Numbered from the stretch's first letter, positions 18,728 to 28,517 are shown. The stretch: DNA of 64,000 bases from Candidatus Colinaster equi (GCA_018064425.1 JAGHVF010000002.1:62001-126000), one strand, 5' to 3'. The notes: generated by a model not told the origin, from the sequence alone. Translations and numbers: made by a program.

Positions 18728-19621
18728 ATGAAAAGAAAATTGATTGTGTGTGCTTTGGTATTAACCATGACAATGTGTACGATTGTGGCGTGCGGTGAGA
18801 ATACTGTACCGATTGAAAGCGAGACGTCAAGCGAAGAGACTACTGTTATTGAGACAGATACGCAGGATATTATGCAAGCTGAGAGCGAGACTGTAGCGAC
18901 TATGACAGAGGAAGAGAGTATGACTTCAGAGACTGAGAGTGAATCAATGGATGAAACTGTAAGCCGGGGTGTTTCCGAAGCAGATAATACGATGGAGATG
19001 TCAAAAGCAGAGGAAGTAAAGAAAACAGATGACAACGCATCTACACAGCCTACGGCACAGGATGCGGTAGCGCAGAATGATACACATCAAAGTGCTGCTA
19101 TGCAGGAAAACGTCGCACCGATTACTCCTAATGTTGCAGCACCTGCGGGTGTCATAATGATTGGAGATTCAAGATGCGTGCAGATGTGTGAATCGGTAGC
19201 AGGCGGCGGATGTACATGGATTTGCGAAAACGGTAAACAATATGATTGGTTTGAACAAACAGCAATTCCAAGAGCTGATGCGGTTGTCGGAAAAGGTTCA
19301 AAAGTAGTTATATGTATGGGAGTAAATGACACGGGACATGCTGCCAAATATGCTGCGATGGTTAATGCATATGCAGCAGCCTGGGCGGCAAGAGGAGCGA
19401 GAACGTATTTCGTATCGGTTAATCCTGTATGGGAAAATCCATATACAACGGAAGAATCCGTACAAAGCTTCAATGCAACAATGGTTGGCTCGTTGGTTGG
19501 GGTGAAATACATTGACACGCATTCATATTTGCAAACGGCAGGATTTAAGCTTGTTGATGGATTGCATTATGATAATGATACGAATTTGAAAATATATGCG
19601 GCTATTATGGGAAGCTTGTAA
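18728..19621 (+). CDS. Lipoprotein SGNH-hydrolase-like acetyltransferase/esterase
   Basis: 297 residues from ATG 18728; ATG 18725 is also possible but closer to the AAAAGG site. A lipoprotein signal ends in a TIVAC lipobox (Cys ~26). A Ser/Thr/Glu-rich, disordered ~100-residue linker follows. The SGNH domain starts at ~140: IMIGDSR (nucleophile Ser), a Gly block residue in CENGKQ, CMGVND and the Asp/His pair in DGLHYDND. On the outer membrane face it could finish acetyl transfer delivered by the upstream acyltransferase, or remove acetyl groups. The pairing with an OafA-type protein favours transfer, by inference. A strong terminator follows. Confidence 0.85.
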   Translation: MKRKLIVCALVLTMTMCTIVACGENTVPIESETSSEETTVIETDTQDIMQAESETVATMTEEESMTSETESESMDETVSRGVSEADNTMEMSKAEEVKKTDDNASTQPTAQDAVAQNDTHQSAAMQENVAPITPNVAAPAGVIMIGDSRCVQMCESVAGGGCTWICENGKQYDWFEQTAIPRADAVVGKGSKVVICMGVNDTGHAAKYAAMVNAYAAAWAARGARTYFVSVNPVWENPYTTEESVQSFNATMVGSLVGVKYIDTHSYLQTAGFKLVDGLHYDNDTNLKIYAAIMGSL

Positions 19622-19669
19622 ATGCCGTGAATTGTCGGGCGAAATGCCAAAAGAAAATAATGCTAATAA

Positions 19670-19702
19670 AAAACCCTCGGATTCCATGATTCCGAGGGTT
19701 TT
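19670..19702. terminator. Bidirectional intrinsic terminator between convergent genes
   Basis: AAAACCCTCGGA pairs perfectly with TCCGAGGGTTTT across a 9-nt loop. T-runs lie on both strands (TTTTTTATT on the minus side), so it can stop the SGNH gene and the converging esterase gene. Confidence 0.85.
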
Positions 19703-19707
19703 GCAAA

Positions 19708-21252
19708 CTACAGTCTAACGGACGTTGTGAAGGGGAGAACACACAAATCCTGACTGTTTAGAATATATATCGTAGCGTAATCATCATACCCGATAGACAG
19801 GTTCATCGAAGTGATGTCTCTTGCTGCTGCGTCCTGCGGCAACGTGATAACCAATCTGTCGTCTATGGCTTCAACTTTTGACGGTTCGTACTTCCATCCG
19901 TCAATCTCTATTACTATTGTACTACCTGTATTTGAAATATGCAATCCGTCTGCGTGCTTAAAAGTGACGATAATTTGACCACTTTTATAGGTAGCTGTTG
20001 TGAATTTAGGCGAATCACACAAAATATTTTGATTATATACATGTCCAAGAGCAAGAAGTGCGAGACGTCTGCCGACCTCCTGCTTGGTCTTGGGGTGAAT
20101 ATCGTAATATGAGCCGATGTCCATAATAGAAGTTACATATGCATCTTTGACAGTCTCGGCTACATGCTCCTGCTTACTACGTACGATCTTGTAATCATCG
20201 TTGCCGCATTCCAACCATTTTCCGAAAGGAGCAAGCTGTACAAAAATGAATGGGAAATCATCGTTCCATTCTTTACGCCAGCTATTAATAAGCGCACTAA
20301 ACAAAGTATGATATGTGTGTGATCTTCCACCGCAATCGGATTCGCCCTGATACCAAATAACACCTTTTATTGCATATGGGATAAGCTTGCGAAGCATATG
20401 CGTATATAATCCGGCAGGTCTGTTAAAGTTGTAAGGGCCCATCGGTACGACAGGTTCGCCTGCATGGTCTTTAAGGAACTGCTCCTGCCAATCACGGTCT
20501 CTGCCGTACATAAGCGGTTCAAAATCAGCACCGTGCTGTGCGGATTCTTCGAATGCCCATGCCTCCATGCTGTTCTTGCGTAAGACTTCTTCGTCTATTC
20601 CGGCGATAGCATCATCATACTCTTTGAGGTAGTAGTCGAGCTCAGGTGTGTTGAGTACATCACGACTTACCCATGTACATGCACTTGAACCGCCCCAGTT
20701 ACATCCAATGATGCCGACCGGTACATCGATAGTAGGCTGGATATTTTTCGCAAATGCATATCCGGGTGCCGAGAAAAATTGAAATCCATTGTCTTCTTTG
20801 GTAAACCAATAACCTCTTCCTTCGGGAGAGTGTGTTGTATGACCTTCAAATGCAACCTGAGGTACATTGAACATTCGTATATTTGGATTGGAAGGTTCGT
20901 TTTTTAATGATTCCCAGTCCTTATCGTATTTCATAAAGAATTCCATGTTAGACTGTCCGCCGGCCAACCATATATCACCGATCATCACATCGGATATTGT
21001 AATGGATTCTTCTGCTGCGGTGATGCTAAGAGTGCAATCACGATTGGCAGAAAGTGCAGAACATTTAATCATATAATTACCGTCTGTGGTAGCTTCTGCT
21101 TTACCGTCGGTTAAGACATTGCCGTTTGCATCTGATATGGATGCGCTAACTGTGGTGCTCGGAGCCGCTGTTCCCCAAATGCTGATTTCCTTGTCTCGTT
21201 GCAATACCATGCCGTCACAAAATAACATTGCGACACTCAATTCCTTTTTCAT
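19708..21252 (-). CDS. Sialate O-acetylesterase-type (SASA) carbohydrate acetylesterase
   Basis: 514 residues with no signal peptide, so probably cytoplasmic. GAGGG lies upstream of the ATG. A beta-rich N-terminal domain (~5-95) precedes the SGNH-type esterase domain: WLAGGQSNMEF (nucleophile Ser), GIIGCNWGGSSACTW, GVIWYQGESD, and DIHPKTK with the catalytic Asp/His. Members remove acetyl groups from sialic acids or, in gut Firmicutes, from acetylated xylan fragments. The gene is 58 nt downstream of an AraC regulator on the same strand and shares a divergent region with a GH43 enzyme, which favours hemicellulose oligosaccharide deacetylation. Confidence 0.88.
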   Translation of the reverse strand: MKKELSVAMLFCDGMVLQRDKEISIWGTAAPSTTVSASISDANGNVLTDGKAEATTDGNYMIKCSALSANRDCTLSITAAEESITISDVMIGDIWLAGGQSNMEFFMKYDKDWESLKNEPSNPNIRMFNVPQVAFEGHTTHSPEGRGYWFTKEDNGFQFFSAPGYAFAKNIQPTIDVPVGIIGCNWGGSSACTWVSRDVLNTPELDYYLKEYDDAIAGIDEEVLRKNSMEAWAFEESAQHGADFEPLMYGRDRDWQEQFLKDHAGEPVVPMGPYNFNRPAGLYTHMLRKLIPYAIKGVIWYQGESDCGGRSHTYHTLFSALINSWRKEWNDDFPFIFVQLAPFGKWLECGNDDYKIVRSKQEHVAETVKDAYVTSIMDIGSYYDIHPKTKQEVGRRLALLALGHVYNQNILCDSPKFTTATYKSGQIIVTFKHADGLHISNTGSTIVIEIDGWKYEPSKVEAIDDRLVITLPQDAAARDITSMNLSIGYDDYATIYILNSQDLCVLPFTTSVRL

Positions 21253-21310
21253 CTTTTCCCTCGATTCTTAATCTACTATTTTAAAAGTGTATTGTGGATA
21301 CAATATCGCT

Positions 21311-22177
21311 TTAATATACAGATTTATACATGCTTCTGAACTCTGTCGGCGTACATCCTTTAACAATCTTAAACATTCTGATAAAGGATGACAGTGAAGA
21401 GAATCCGCAGTTAAGTGCTACATCGGTTACTGAATTCTGCGGCTCAATCAGAAGCTGTTCTGCCATAGCTATACGCTTTTGATTAACATATTTATAGAAT
21501 GATACATTAGTAAACTGTTTAAAAAGTCTTGAGAAATAGAACTTTGAAAAACCACTCATATTGGCAATATCATCTAAAGTGAGATCCTCGGCGCAATGCT
21601 CTGTTATGTAATCGCATATGTCCAGGAATTTCTCAAGGTATTCGTCCTGCTTGCCACGGTCGCCGACAGCAATATAATCGGCTTGACGTGACAGATTACG
21701 ACCTATCAGAGTGAACATATATAATATTTTGCTATATATTTCTACCTCCGAAAATGGTGTGTCACTTGCATACAAATCACGAATATCAATAAGAATCTGA
21801 CTGATAACCGGTTGTATTGACGGGTAATCTTCGGGCGTAATAACTATAAGAGGAGACATTATTGTAAGCAATGTCTCAATGTCTTTCATAAAACGCAAAG
21901 ATGTTGTGCTCGGCTGGAAGATAATTCTCTGACCTTTAGGCGGAGCATAAAGTGTATGAATACATCCGGGACACAGTATGATAATATCGCCTTCACGCAG
22001 TGTGATTGTCTGCTCACCGGTTTCTACAGTATATATATTCTCCGTCGGCATAATAATCTCAACTACCGGATGCCAATGAGCAGGGTAATTCTCTGTCTCA
22101 CCGTTATCATACAGTTTCAGAGAAGTGCTTTGCTTATAATTGACTGTTTCAAATATGCCATTGAGTGTCTCAATCAT
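21311..22177 (-). CDS. AraC-family transcriptional regulator with cupin sensor
   Basis: 288 residues from ATG 22177, where AAGGAG sits 8 nt upstream; the frame extends further only to a TTG. The N-terminal half is a cupin-type ligand domain (HWHPVVEIIMP, LREGDIIILCPG, HTLYAPPKGQR). The C-terminal ~100 residues carry two helix-turn-helices: LTLDDIANMSGFSKFYFSRLFK and VTDVALNCGFSSLSSFIRMFK. It likely senses a sugar and activates the esterase gene behind it and the divergent GH43 gene across a 435-nt regulatory region. The inducer is unknown; a pentose or xylo-/arabino-oligosaccharide is the natural guess from the neighbours. Confidence 0.92.
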   Translation of the reverse strand: MIETLNGIFETVNYKQSTSLKLYDNGETENYPAHWHPVVEIIMPTENIYTVETGEQTITLREGDIIILCPGCIHTLYAPPKGQRIIFQPSTTSLRFMKDIETLLTIMSPLIVITPEDYPSIQPVISQILIDIRDLYASDTPFSEVEIYSKILYMFTLIGRNLSRQADYIAVGDRGKQDEYLEKFLDICDYITEHCAEDLTLDDIANMSGFSKFYFSRLFKQFTNVSFYKYVNQKRIAMAEQLLIEPQNSVTDVALNCGFSSLSSFIRMFKIVKGCTPTEFRSMYKSVY

Positions 22178-22612
22178 ATTCTTGCTCCTTTTTAGCGTTA
22201 CAAAACAAAATGCAACAATCAATTGCTCTTTCTTCCTATACTTGATGCATCAAAAATGTCACAAAAAACCACATTTGTGCAATTATTAGGAGATAGCACA
22301 ATTTTTGATAATTGAATACTAATATAATAATATCAAAAAATGCTTTTATGTACATAAAAATTGCCACTATTTTGCTAATAATTGCTATCAAAATATGGCG
22401 TTTTGTGCATAATATACTAAAAAACAGTACAAAAAATGTAAATCGTCAACAAATAGACTCTGATTTTGATAAAATGCAAAGCAAGAATTAATAATCAAGA
22501 AACAACAATTGTAAAGAATTATGAAGCACATAGTGATACATTATATTTAAATTAATATTACATGTATTAATTGCGGTTTATGTATGATAAAGAAATTTAG
22601 GAGACTAAACTT
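22178..22612. promoter_or_regulatory. 435-nt divergent regulatory region, AraC gene to GH43 gene
   Basis: Very AT-rich, without a plausible gene. TTGTGC occurs at 22275 and 22403-22409 (TTGTGCAT), and inverted as GCACAA at 22296, 15 nt from the first copy; these are candidate regulator half-sites. A TATACT at 22413 is a possible -10, but I cannot find a paired -35. A GGAGA site precedes the GH43 ATG. Confidence 0.45.
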
Positions 22613-23590
22613 ATGAGTAAACAGAGGGAACCACTTGTAACCAACATTTTTACTGCAGATCCGTCTGCACATGTTTTTAATGACAAGATATATATTTATC
22701 CGTCGCATGATTTACCTCATGACGGAGAAGATAATGATAACGGTGATGAATATCAGATGCAGGATTACCATATTCTTTCAATGGACAATCTTGATGCTGA
22801 CTGTGTAGATAACGGCGAAGCACTTCATATGAATGATGTTCCGTGGGTACGTGATCAGATGTGGGCACCTGATGTGGCATATAAGAATGGTAAGTACTAT
22901 CTGTTTTTCCCTGCAAGAGATAAAGAGGGAATATTCAGATTGGGAGTAGCAGTGTCTGATAAGCCGGAGGGACCTTTTAAGCCTGAGGACAATTGTATTG
23001 AAGGAAGCTTCAGTATAGATCCGGCATCATTTGTTGACGATGACGGAACAGTATATGTGTATAACGGAGGCCTTTGGGGCGGACAGTTAGAGAAGTGGCA
23101 GACAAGAACCTTTGATCCAAACGGAACAGAGCCTGATAAAGATGCACCTGCATATGGACCTGTGTGCGGTATCATGAATGAGGATATGAAGTCATATAAG
23201 GTTAAGCCTGTTGAAATTAAAATATTAGATGAAGACGGTAATCCTATCAAAGCCGGAGACGAAGAGAGAAGATACTTTGAAGGACCGTGGATGCACAAGT
23301 ATAATGGTTTGTACTATTTATCATATTCTACAGGTACAACTCATTTTATTGTATATGCAACGAGCGAGAATCCGATGGGACCCTTCACCTATCGTGGAAA
23401 GATTCTTGAACCGGTAATCGGATGGACAACACATCACTCTATCGTAGAGTATCACGGAAAGTGGTATTTGTTCTATCACGATTGCGAGCTTTCAGGTGGC
23501 ATTAATCATCGAAGGACTGTAAAATATACCGAGCTTGAATATAATGCTGACGGTACAATTAAGACAATCAGTCCGTATGATCACAAATAA
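22613..23590 (+). CDS. Glycoside hydrolase family 43 (xylosidase/arabinofuranosidase type)
   Basis: 325 residues, no signal peptide, so intracellular. The five-bladed propeller fold is implied by repeated D/W/Y-rich blades. All three catalytic carboxylates are visible: general base Asp16 (FTADPSAHVF), pKa modulator Asp136 (FSIDPASF) and general acid Glu223 (YFEGPWMHK). GH43 enzymes invert and remove beta-xylose or alpha-arabinofuranose from short oligosaccharides. Together with the divergent AraC regulator and acetylesterase it suggests cytosolic processing of acetylated arabinoxylan fragments; no transporter for them is in the window. Xylose versus arabinose specificity is not determined. 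Confidence 0.92.
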   Translation: MSKQREPLVTNIFTADPSAHVFNDKIYIYPSHDLPHDGEDNDNGDEYQMQDYHILSMDNLDADCVDNGEALHMNDVPWVRDQMWAPDVAYKNGKYYLFFPARDKEGIFRLGVAVSDKPEGPFKPEDNCIEGSFSIDPASFVDDDGTVYVYNGGLWGGQLEKWQTRTFDPNGTEPDKDAPAYGPVCGIMNEDMKSYKVKPVEIKILDEDGNPIKAGDEERRYFEGPWMHKYNGLYYLSYSTGTTHFIVYATSENPMGPFTYRGKILEPVIGWTTHHSIVEYHGKWYLFYHDCELSGGINHRRTVKYTELEYNADGTIKTISPYDHK

Positions 23591-23647
23591 TATTGTGATT
23601 TTGTTTTAACGTTTATTAACTTCATAATGTTACCCAATACCAATGGT

Positions 23648-23680
23648 CCCGCTATAGGCTTGCTTATAGCGGGGCTTTTG
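23648..23680 (+). terminator. Intrinsic terminator after the GH43 gene
   Basis: CCCGCTATA pairs with TATAGCGGG across an 8-nt loop, followed by GCTTTTG. It overlaps the -35 of the next promoter. Confidence 0.75.
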
Positions 23681-23687
23681 ATATAAT
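23660..23687 (+). promoter_or_regulatory. Promoter of the first MATE gene
   Basis: TTGCTT, a 16-bp spacer and TATAAT preceded by TGA (extended -10), about 75 nt upstream of the ATG. The -35 lies inside the preceding terminator stem. Confidence 0.55.
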
Positions 23688-23761
23688 GGATAGAATACGT
23701 AAAAAAATGGGGAGATAGTTTGCAATCGATTTGACATATTAGTAATGGGTAGGAGACAGAA

Positions 23762-25168
23762 ATGATTAACAGATTGAAGAGAAAGTATATTGGCGACAGG
23801 GAATTCTATTCGCGAGTGATAAGATTAGTTGTTCCCATGATTGTACAGAATGTAATTACAAATCTTGTAAGCCTTCTTGATAATATTATGGTTGGACAGA
23901 TAGGTACGGAGCAGATGAGTGGAGTGGCAATAGCCAATCAGCTGATGTTTGTATTCAATATTACAATATTCGGAGCGGTATCCGGACCGGGAATATTCGG
24001 AGCACAGTTTTATGGAAAAGGCGACCACGAGGGACAGAAGTATACATTTAGATTCAGACTTCTTCTGGTGGCAGTAATCACAGGAATTGCTATGCTTATA
24101 TTCCATTTTGCGGATACGCAGTTGATTTCTCTGTATTTAACGGATGCAGGCGGTTCGGGCGATATAGCGATGGCACTCAAATACGGTAAGGAATATTTGG
24201 CTGTGATGATATTCAGTCTTATTCCTTTTGCCATAGGACAGGCATATTCGTCGGTAGTCAGAGAATGCGGTGAGACTGTTATTCCGATGATAGGTTCGTT
24301 CTCTGCGGTCGGTATCAATTTGATACTTGATTACGGATTGATATTCGGTAAACTCGGATTACCTCAAATGGGAGTATCGGGCGCAGCTATGGCAACGGTT
24401 ATTGCAAAAACAATAGAAGCTTTGGTGGTTGTGGTATGGGCGCATGTCAAGACCGAGAGAAACAAGTATATAATCGGCCTTTTTTCAGGATTTAAGATTC
24501 CTGCAGCTCTTATGAAACAGATGATAATAAAGGGTGTACCGTTAATGTGCAACGAATTTTTCTGGGCGGCCGGTATGGCAGTGATATCACAGAGCTATTC
24601 GTACAGAGGCTTGGAAGTAGTGGCCGCACAGAATATAGCAGGTACAATGACGAATTTGTTTAGCGTTATATATATTCAGTTGGGAGCCAGTATTGCGATT
24701 GTTGTAGGACAGGCACTTGGAGCAGGCCGATTGGAAGAAGCCAAAGATTTGGATAATAAGCTGATATTCTTCTGCGTTACGGCATGTATGTGTGTGGCTG
24801 TGTTGATGTTGCCGATAGCCAAAGCCTTTCCTTTCTTATATAACACAGAGGACAGCATTAGAGCGCTTGCTACATATTTTATATCAATACAGGCATGCGT
24901 GATGCCGTTGTGGTCTTTTGCGCATTGCTCATACTTTACGCTTCGAAGCGGTGGCAAGACATGGGTGACATTCTTGTTTGATTCGGTATATACATGGGTA
25001 CTTATGATTCCTATGGTTGCGCTATTGACAAGACTTACGGATTGGCCGATTAAACCGATTTTTACAATGGTGAACTTTTCGGATATTGTTAAAGTGTCTA
25101 TAGGCTATGTACTTGTAAAGAGTAATGTATGGCTTAACAATATTGTAGATGAAAAAAAGGATGCATAA
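23762..25168 (+). CDS. MATE family efflux transporter
   Basis: 468 residues with about twelve membrane helices in two similar halves. The ATG follows TAGGAGA at good distance. NorM/DinF-type features include VVPMIVQNVITNLVSLLDNIMVGQIGTEQMSGVAIANQ in helix 1-2 and the matching second-half NEFFWAAGMAVISQSY. MATE proteins export drugs or metabolites in exchange for sodium or protons. It stands alone between a terminator and the next promoter, so the neighbours give no substrate clue. Confidence 0.92.
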   Translation: MINRLKRKYIGDREFYSRVIRLVVPMIVQNVITNLVSLLDNIMVGQIGTEQMSGVAIANQLMFVFNITIFGAVSGPGIFGAQFYGKGDHEGQKYTFRFRLLLVAVITGIAMLIFHFADTQLISLYLTDAGGSGDIAMALKYGKEYLAVMIFSLIPFAIGQAYSSVVRECGETVIPMIGSFSAVGINLILDYGLIFGKLGLPQMGVSGAAMATVIAKTIEALVVVVWAHVKTERNKYIIGLFSGFKIPAALMKQMIIKGVPLMCNEFFWAAGMAVISQSYSYRGLEVVAAQNIAGTMTNLFSVIYIQLGASIAIVVGQALGAGRLEEAKDLDNKLIFFCVTACMCVAVLMLPIAKAFPFLYNTEDSIRALATYFISIQACVMPLWSFAHCSYFTLRSGGKTWVTFLFDSVYTWVLMIPMVALLTRLTDWPIKPIFTMVNFSDIVKVSIGYVLVKSNVWLNNIVDEKKDA

Positions 25169-25206
25169 AATATGTCAGGTGGCGTGTATATACAATGCGT
25201 CGATGT

Positions 25207-25235
25207 TTGATAATGTATGCATTTTATGGTAAAAT
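25207..25235 (+). promoter_or_regulatory. Sigma-A promoter of the flavoprotein gene
   Basis: TTGATA, a 17-bp spacer and TAAAAT preceded by TGG (extended -10), 43 nt upstream of the ATG at 25279. Confidence 0.7.
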
Positions 25236-25278
25236 ATAGCTTGCGTTGTGCGCAAACAAAATTATTAAAGGTGAAGAT

Positions 25279-26832
25279 ATGAAAAAAGCATTGGTAATTG
25301 GTGCAGGTCCGGCGGGACTTACAGCAGCCTATGAATTACTTGATAAAAGTGATGATATTGAGGTGACGGTATTCGAAGAGAGTGAGCATATGGGTGGAAT
25401 CTCGAAGACTGTTACATATAAAGGCAACCGTATGGATATGGGAGGCCACAGATTTTTCTCAAAAGTAGATGAGGTAAATGAGTGGTGGGATAAGATGCTC
25501 CCTATGCAGGGTGCCAAAGCATATGATTATAAGGTGCTTGATGTAGATGTAGAGCTTGCACCTAACGGTCCGGATCCTGAGAAGGAAGACAGGACAATGC
25601 TTACAAGAAGAAGAGTATCAAGAATCTTCTTTAACAGAAAGTTCTTTGATTATCCGATAAGTCTTAAGTTTGAGACGCTTGCCAATATGGGATTTTTCAC
25701 AACGATGGCAGTTGGATTCTCTTATCTTGCAAGTGTTATACACAAGAGAAAAGAGAATTCGCTTGAGGATTTCTATATCAACAGATTCGGAAAGAAGCTT
25801 TATAGCATGTTTTTTGAACGCTATACAGAGAATTTGTGGGGTAGACATCCAAGCGTCATTGCACCCGACTGGGGCTCACAGAGAGTAAAGGGCTTATCGA
25901 TTATTGCAATATTGAAGGATATGTTCGGTAAGATATTACCCGGCAGTAAGAATCGAAAAGTTGAGACTTCGCTTATTGAGGAATTCAAGTATCCAAAGCT
26001 TGGACCGGGACAGTTATGGGATGTAACTGCGTCTGAGATTGAGAAAAAAGGCGGAAAGATACTTAAAAATCATAAAGTAGTAGGTGTGATTAAGGATGAA
26101 AACAATCATTTGACCGGCGTGAAGGTGGAGACTTCTGACGGGGTTAAGACTTTTGAAGGTGATTATGTGATATCATCGATGCCTGTTAAAGACCTTGTTG
26201 AGGGTATGAATGATGTGCCGGAAGATAAGCGCGCGATTGCATCGGGACTTCCTTACAGAGATTATATTACATTGGGCGTATTGGTACCGAAGCTTCGACT
26301 TAAGAATAAGACAAAGCTTAAAACAATCGGCAATATTATACCGGATAACTGGGTATATGTGCATGATAAAGGCATTGAGATGGGACGTTTCCAGGTATAT
26401 AACAACTGGTCACCGTACATGGTTAAGGACCTTGAGAATACTGTATGGGTCGGACTTGAGTATTTCTGCTATGAAGGCGATAATTGGTGGAATATGACAG
26501 AAGAGCAATTTGCTGATTTTGCCATTAACGATATGGTTAACCTCGGACTTATTGATAGTAAGGACGATGTTATTGATTATCATGAAGAGAAAGTTAAGAA
26601 AGCTTATCCTGCATATTTTGATACGTATGCACAAATGGATGAGCTGGTTGAATATCTTAGCGGGATTGATAATTTGTACTGCGTAGGAAGAAACGGACAG
26701 CACAGATACAATAATCTGGATCATTCTATGTGCACATCTTTTGAGACTGTTAAGAATATTTTGAGCGGAACAAAAGATAAGAGTAATATTTGGTCGGTAA
26801 ATACAGAGACTGAATATCATGAAAGCAAATAG
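25279..26832 (+). CDS. FAD-dependent oxidoreductase, UDP-galactopyranose mutase-like
   Basis: 517 residues from ATG 25279, preceded by AAAGGTGAAG; the frame opens 33 nt earlier without a start of comparable quality. The N-terminus is a dinucleotide fold ([18 protein letters not shown]), then [24 protein letters not shown], a combination typical of protoporphyrinogen-oxidase/UGM-like flavoproteins. The C-terminal [22 protein letters not shown] resembles the FAD-contacting end of UDP-galactopyranose mutase. True UGMs are ~370-400 residues, so this longer form may have another substrate. Similar proteins occur in glycan loci, where they could supply furanose sugars. Activity is therefore inferred, flavin binding is solid. 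Confidence 0.8.
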   Translation: MKKALVIGAGPAGLTAAYELLDKSDDIEVTVFEESEHMGGISKTVTYKGNRMDMGGHRFFSKVDEVNEWWDKMLPMQGAKAYDYKVLDVDVELAPNGPDPEKEDRTMLTRRRVSRIFFNRKFFDYPISLKFETLANMGFFTTMAVGFSYLASVIHKRKENSLEDFYINRFGKKLYSMFFERYTENLWGRHPSVIAPDWGSQRVKGLSIIAILKDMFGKILPGSKNRKVETSLIEEFKYPKLGPGQLWDVTASEIEKKGGKILKNHKVVGVIKDENNHLTGVKVETSDGVKTFEGDYVISSMPVKDLVEGMNDVPEDKRAIASGLPYRDYITLGVLVPKLRLKNKTKLKTIGNIIPDNWVYVHDKGIEMGRFQVYNNWSPYMVKDLENTVWVGLEYFCYEGDNWWNMTEEQFADFAINDMVNLGLIDSKDDVIDYHEEKVKKAYPAYFDTYAQMDELVEYLSGIDNLYCVGRNGQHRYNNLDHSMCTSFETVKNILSGTKDKSNIWSVNTETEYHESK

Positions 26833-26906
26833 TGATATGTTACCGACACATATTTGCTATAGATGTATGCTACAGTGCATGGATAAAAAGTTTTTAATTT
26901 TGGGTG

Positions 26907-26935
26907 TTGACACTCATATGGTGCTGTGCTATCTT
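26907..26935 (+). promoter_or_regulatory. Promoter of the T-box/trpB transcript
   Basis: TTGACA, a 17-bp spacer and TATCTT preceded by TGC (extended -10). Predicted transcription start is near 26942. Confidence 0.75.
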
Positions 26936-26941
26936 CTATAT

Positions 26942-27217
26942 AAACCTATGAGGAAGAGTAAGTAATCTTAGAGGGTGCAATAAGAGAGAGTTGCCCATGG
27001 CTGGAAGGCAATATTGCATGCTAAGACGAATGGACTTCTGAGGGCGAGTTGAAAGGGTGACCGAGTATGCGAGCCGGAGTAGATACTCCGTTAACAACGT
27101 TGGCATATGATTGTATGCATGAGTGGAATCGACAGGGTCGATTCAAGCAGGGTGGTACCGCAGAATCTTTAGTATTTTGTCCCGGCAAATCATTATTGGT
27201 TTGCCGGGTTTTTTATT
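26942..27217 (+). promoter_or_regulatory. Tryptophan-specific T-box leader RNA
   Basis: All parts of a class I T-box are present. Stem I carries AGTA (26957) on the 5' side and the specifier loop GAATGGAC on the 3' side, with UGG (27031-27033) as the tryptophan codon. The T-box sequence AGCAGGGTGGTACCGCAG (27146-27162) holds the tRNA-binding bulge UGGU. A strong terminator follows (27181-27217). Uncharged tRNA-Trp should pair with both sites, favour the antiterminator and switch on the next gene. The specifier and the downstream trpB agree, so the assignment is firm. The bulge base U would pair by wobble with a G discriminator. Confidence 0.95.
27181..27217 (+). terminator. Regulated terminator of the Trp T-box
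   Basis: CCCGGCAAA pairs with TTTGCCGGG across a 10-nt loop, followed by nine residues that are nearly all T. Confidence 0.9.
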
Positions 27218-27236
27218 TGAAAAAAGGAGGCTTATT

Positions 27237-28460
27237 ATGATTTTAAACAATGTTAATTTTGAGACTTATTTTAAGAATTATCCTGATAAAAACGGATATT
27301 TTGGAAAATATGGCGGATGTTATGTTTCTGATGAGTTAAAAGGTGCAATGGAAGAGATAACGGAGGCATACTATACAATATGTCAGTCCAGAAAATTCAT
27401 AGCAGAACTCAGACGTATCAGAAAAGAATTCCAGGGTCGTCCGACTCCTATATCTCATTTGGAGAGACTGTCCAATTCGCTTGGTCGTGTTCAGCTTTAT
27501 GCCAAGAGAGAAGATCTCAATCATTCCGGAGCACATAAGCTTAATCATTGTATGGGTGAAGCACTTTTGGCAACATATATGGGCAAGAAGAAGATTATTG
27601 CAGAAACAGGAGCAGGTCAGCATGGTGTAGCACTTGCAACTGCAGCTGCATACTTCGGACTTGAGTGCGATATTTACATGGGCGCTGTTGATATTAAGAA
27701 GCAGGCACCAAACGTAGCACGTATGAAAATACTTGGTGCAAATGTTGTAGAAGTAACAGAGGGCGCACAGACTCTTAAGGAAGCTGTTGATGCTGCTTTT
27801 GCTGCATATTCAAAGGAATATAAGGATTGTATTTACTGTATCGGTTCGGTACTCGGACCTCATCCTTTCCCTCTTATGGTTAGAGACTTCCAGTCAATCG
27901 TAGGTATTGAGGCAAGAGAGCAATTCCTTGAGATGACAGGACATCTTCCGGATGCTATTACAGCATGTGTGGGCGGTGGCTCCAATTCAGCAGGTTTCTT
28001 TGCGGGATTCCTTAACGATCCTGTAGATATATATGGTGTTGAGCCTCTTGGAAGAGGACCGAAGCTCGGTGATCATGCTGCTTCCCTCAATTTTGGTACA
28101 GAGGGTGTTATGCATGGCTTCAATTCTATTATGCTTAAAGATGAGAATGGCGAGCCTGCACCTGTATATTCAGTTGCTTCAGGACTTGATTATCCATCAT
28201 CAGGACCGGAGCATGCGTTCCTTAAAGACCTTGGTCGAGTACAGTATGATATGGTAGATGATAAGGAAACAATCGATGCATTCTTTGCACTTTCACGTAT
28301 GGAAGGTATTATTCCTGCAATCGAATCAGCTCATGCAGTTGCTCATGCAATCAGATTGGCTAAGACAATGGATACAGGTTCGATTTTGATTAATCTTTCA
28401 GGCCGTGGTGATAAGGATATGGATTATGTAATTGAACATTACGGTATTCCGGAAAAGTAG
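27237..28460 (+). CDS. trpB: Tryptophan synthase beta chain (orphan trpB)
   Basis: 407 residues from ATG 27237, seven nt after AAGGAGG; the frame extends back into the T-box RNA but that is not coding. The PLP lysine is Lys101 in [10 protein letters not shown]; canonical TrpB has GAHKINN, so the residues after it differ. Other signatures are intact: [38 protein letters not shown], the phosphate-binding [15 protein letters not shown]-type loop and [12 protein letters not shown]. It joins indole and serine into tryptophan. No trpA or other trp gene is adjacent, yet the leader is a Trp T-box, suggesting tryptophan-starvation-controlled indole salvage or a split pathway. Confidence 0.95.
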   Translation: MILNNVNFETYFKNYPDKNGYFGKYGGCYVSDELKGAMEEITEAYYTICQSRKFIAELRRIRKEFQGRPTPISHLERLSNSLGRVQLYAKREDLNHSGAHKLNHCMGEALLATYMGKKKIIAETGAGQHGVALATAAAYFGLECDIYMGAVDIKKQAPNVARMKILGANVVEVTEGAQTLKEAVDAAFAAYSKEYKDCIYCIGSVLGPHPFPLMVRDFQSIVGIEAREQFLEMTGHLPDAITACVGGGSNSAGFFAGFLNDPVDIYGVEPLGRGPKLGDHAASLNFGTEGVMHGFNSIMLKDENGEPAPVYSVASGLDYPSSGPEHAFLKDLGRVQYDMVDDKETIDAFFALSRMEGIIPAIESAHAVAHAIRLAKTMDTGSILINLSGRGDKDMDYVIEHYGIPEK

Positions 28461-28473
28461 AATAATTGATTAT

Positions 28474-28504
28474 AAGCGGTAGCCTTTGGCTACCGCCTTT
28501 TTTG
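28474..28504 (+). terminator. Intrinsic terminator after trpB
   Basis: GCGGTAGCC pairs with GGCTACCGC across a 3-nt loop, followed by CTTTTTT. Confidence 0.9.
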
Positions 28505-28517
28505 TTATAAATGCATA

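Noticed and set aside
18235..19035. 266-codon minus-strand open frame opposite the acyltransferase and SGNH genes
   Set aside because: Crosses two well-supported genes on the other strand and lacks protein-like features.
25279..26832. Firm call as UDP-galactopyranose mutase
   Set aside because: About 120 residues longer than true UGMs; only the FAD fold and end motif match, so called UGM-like.
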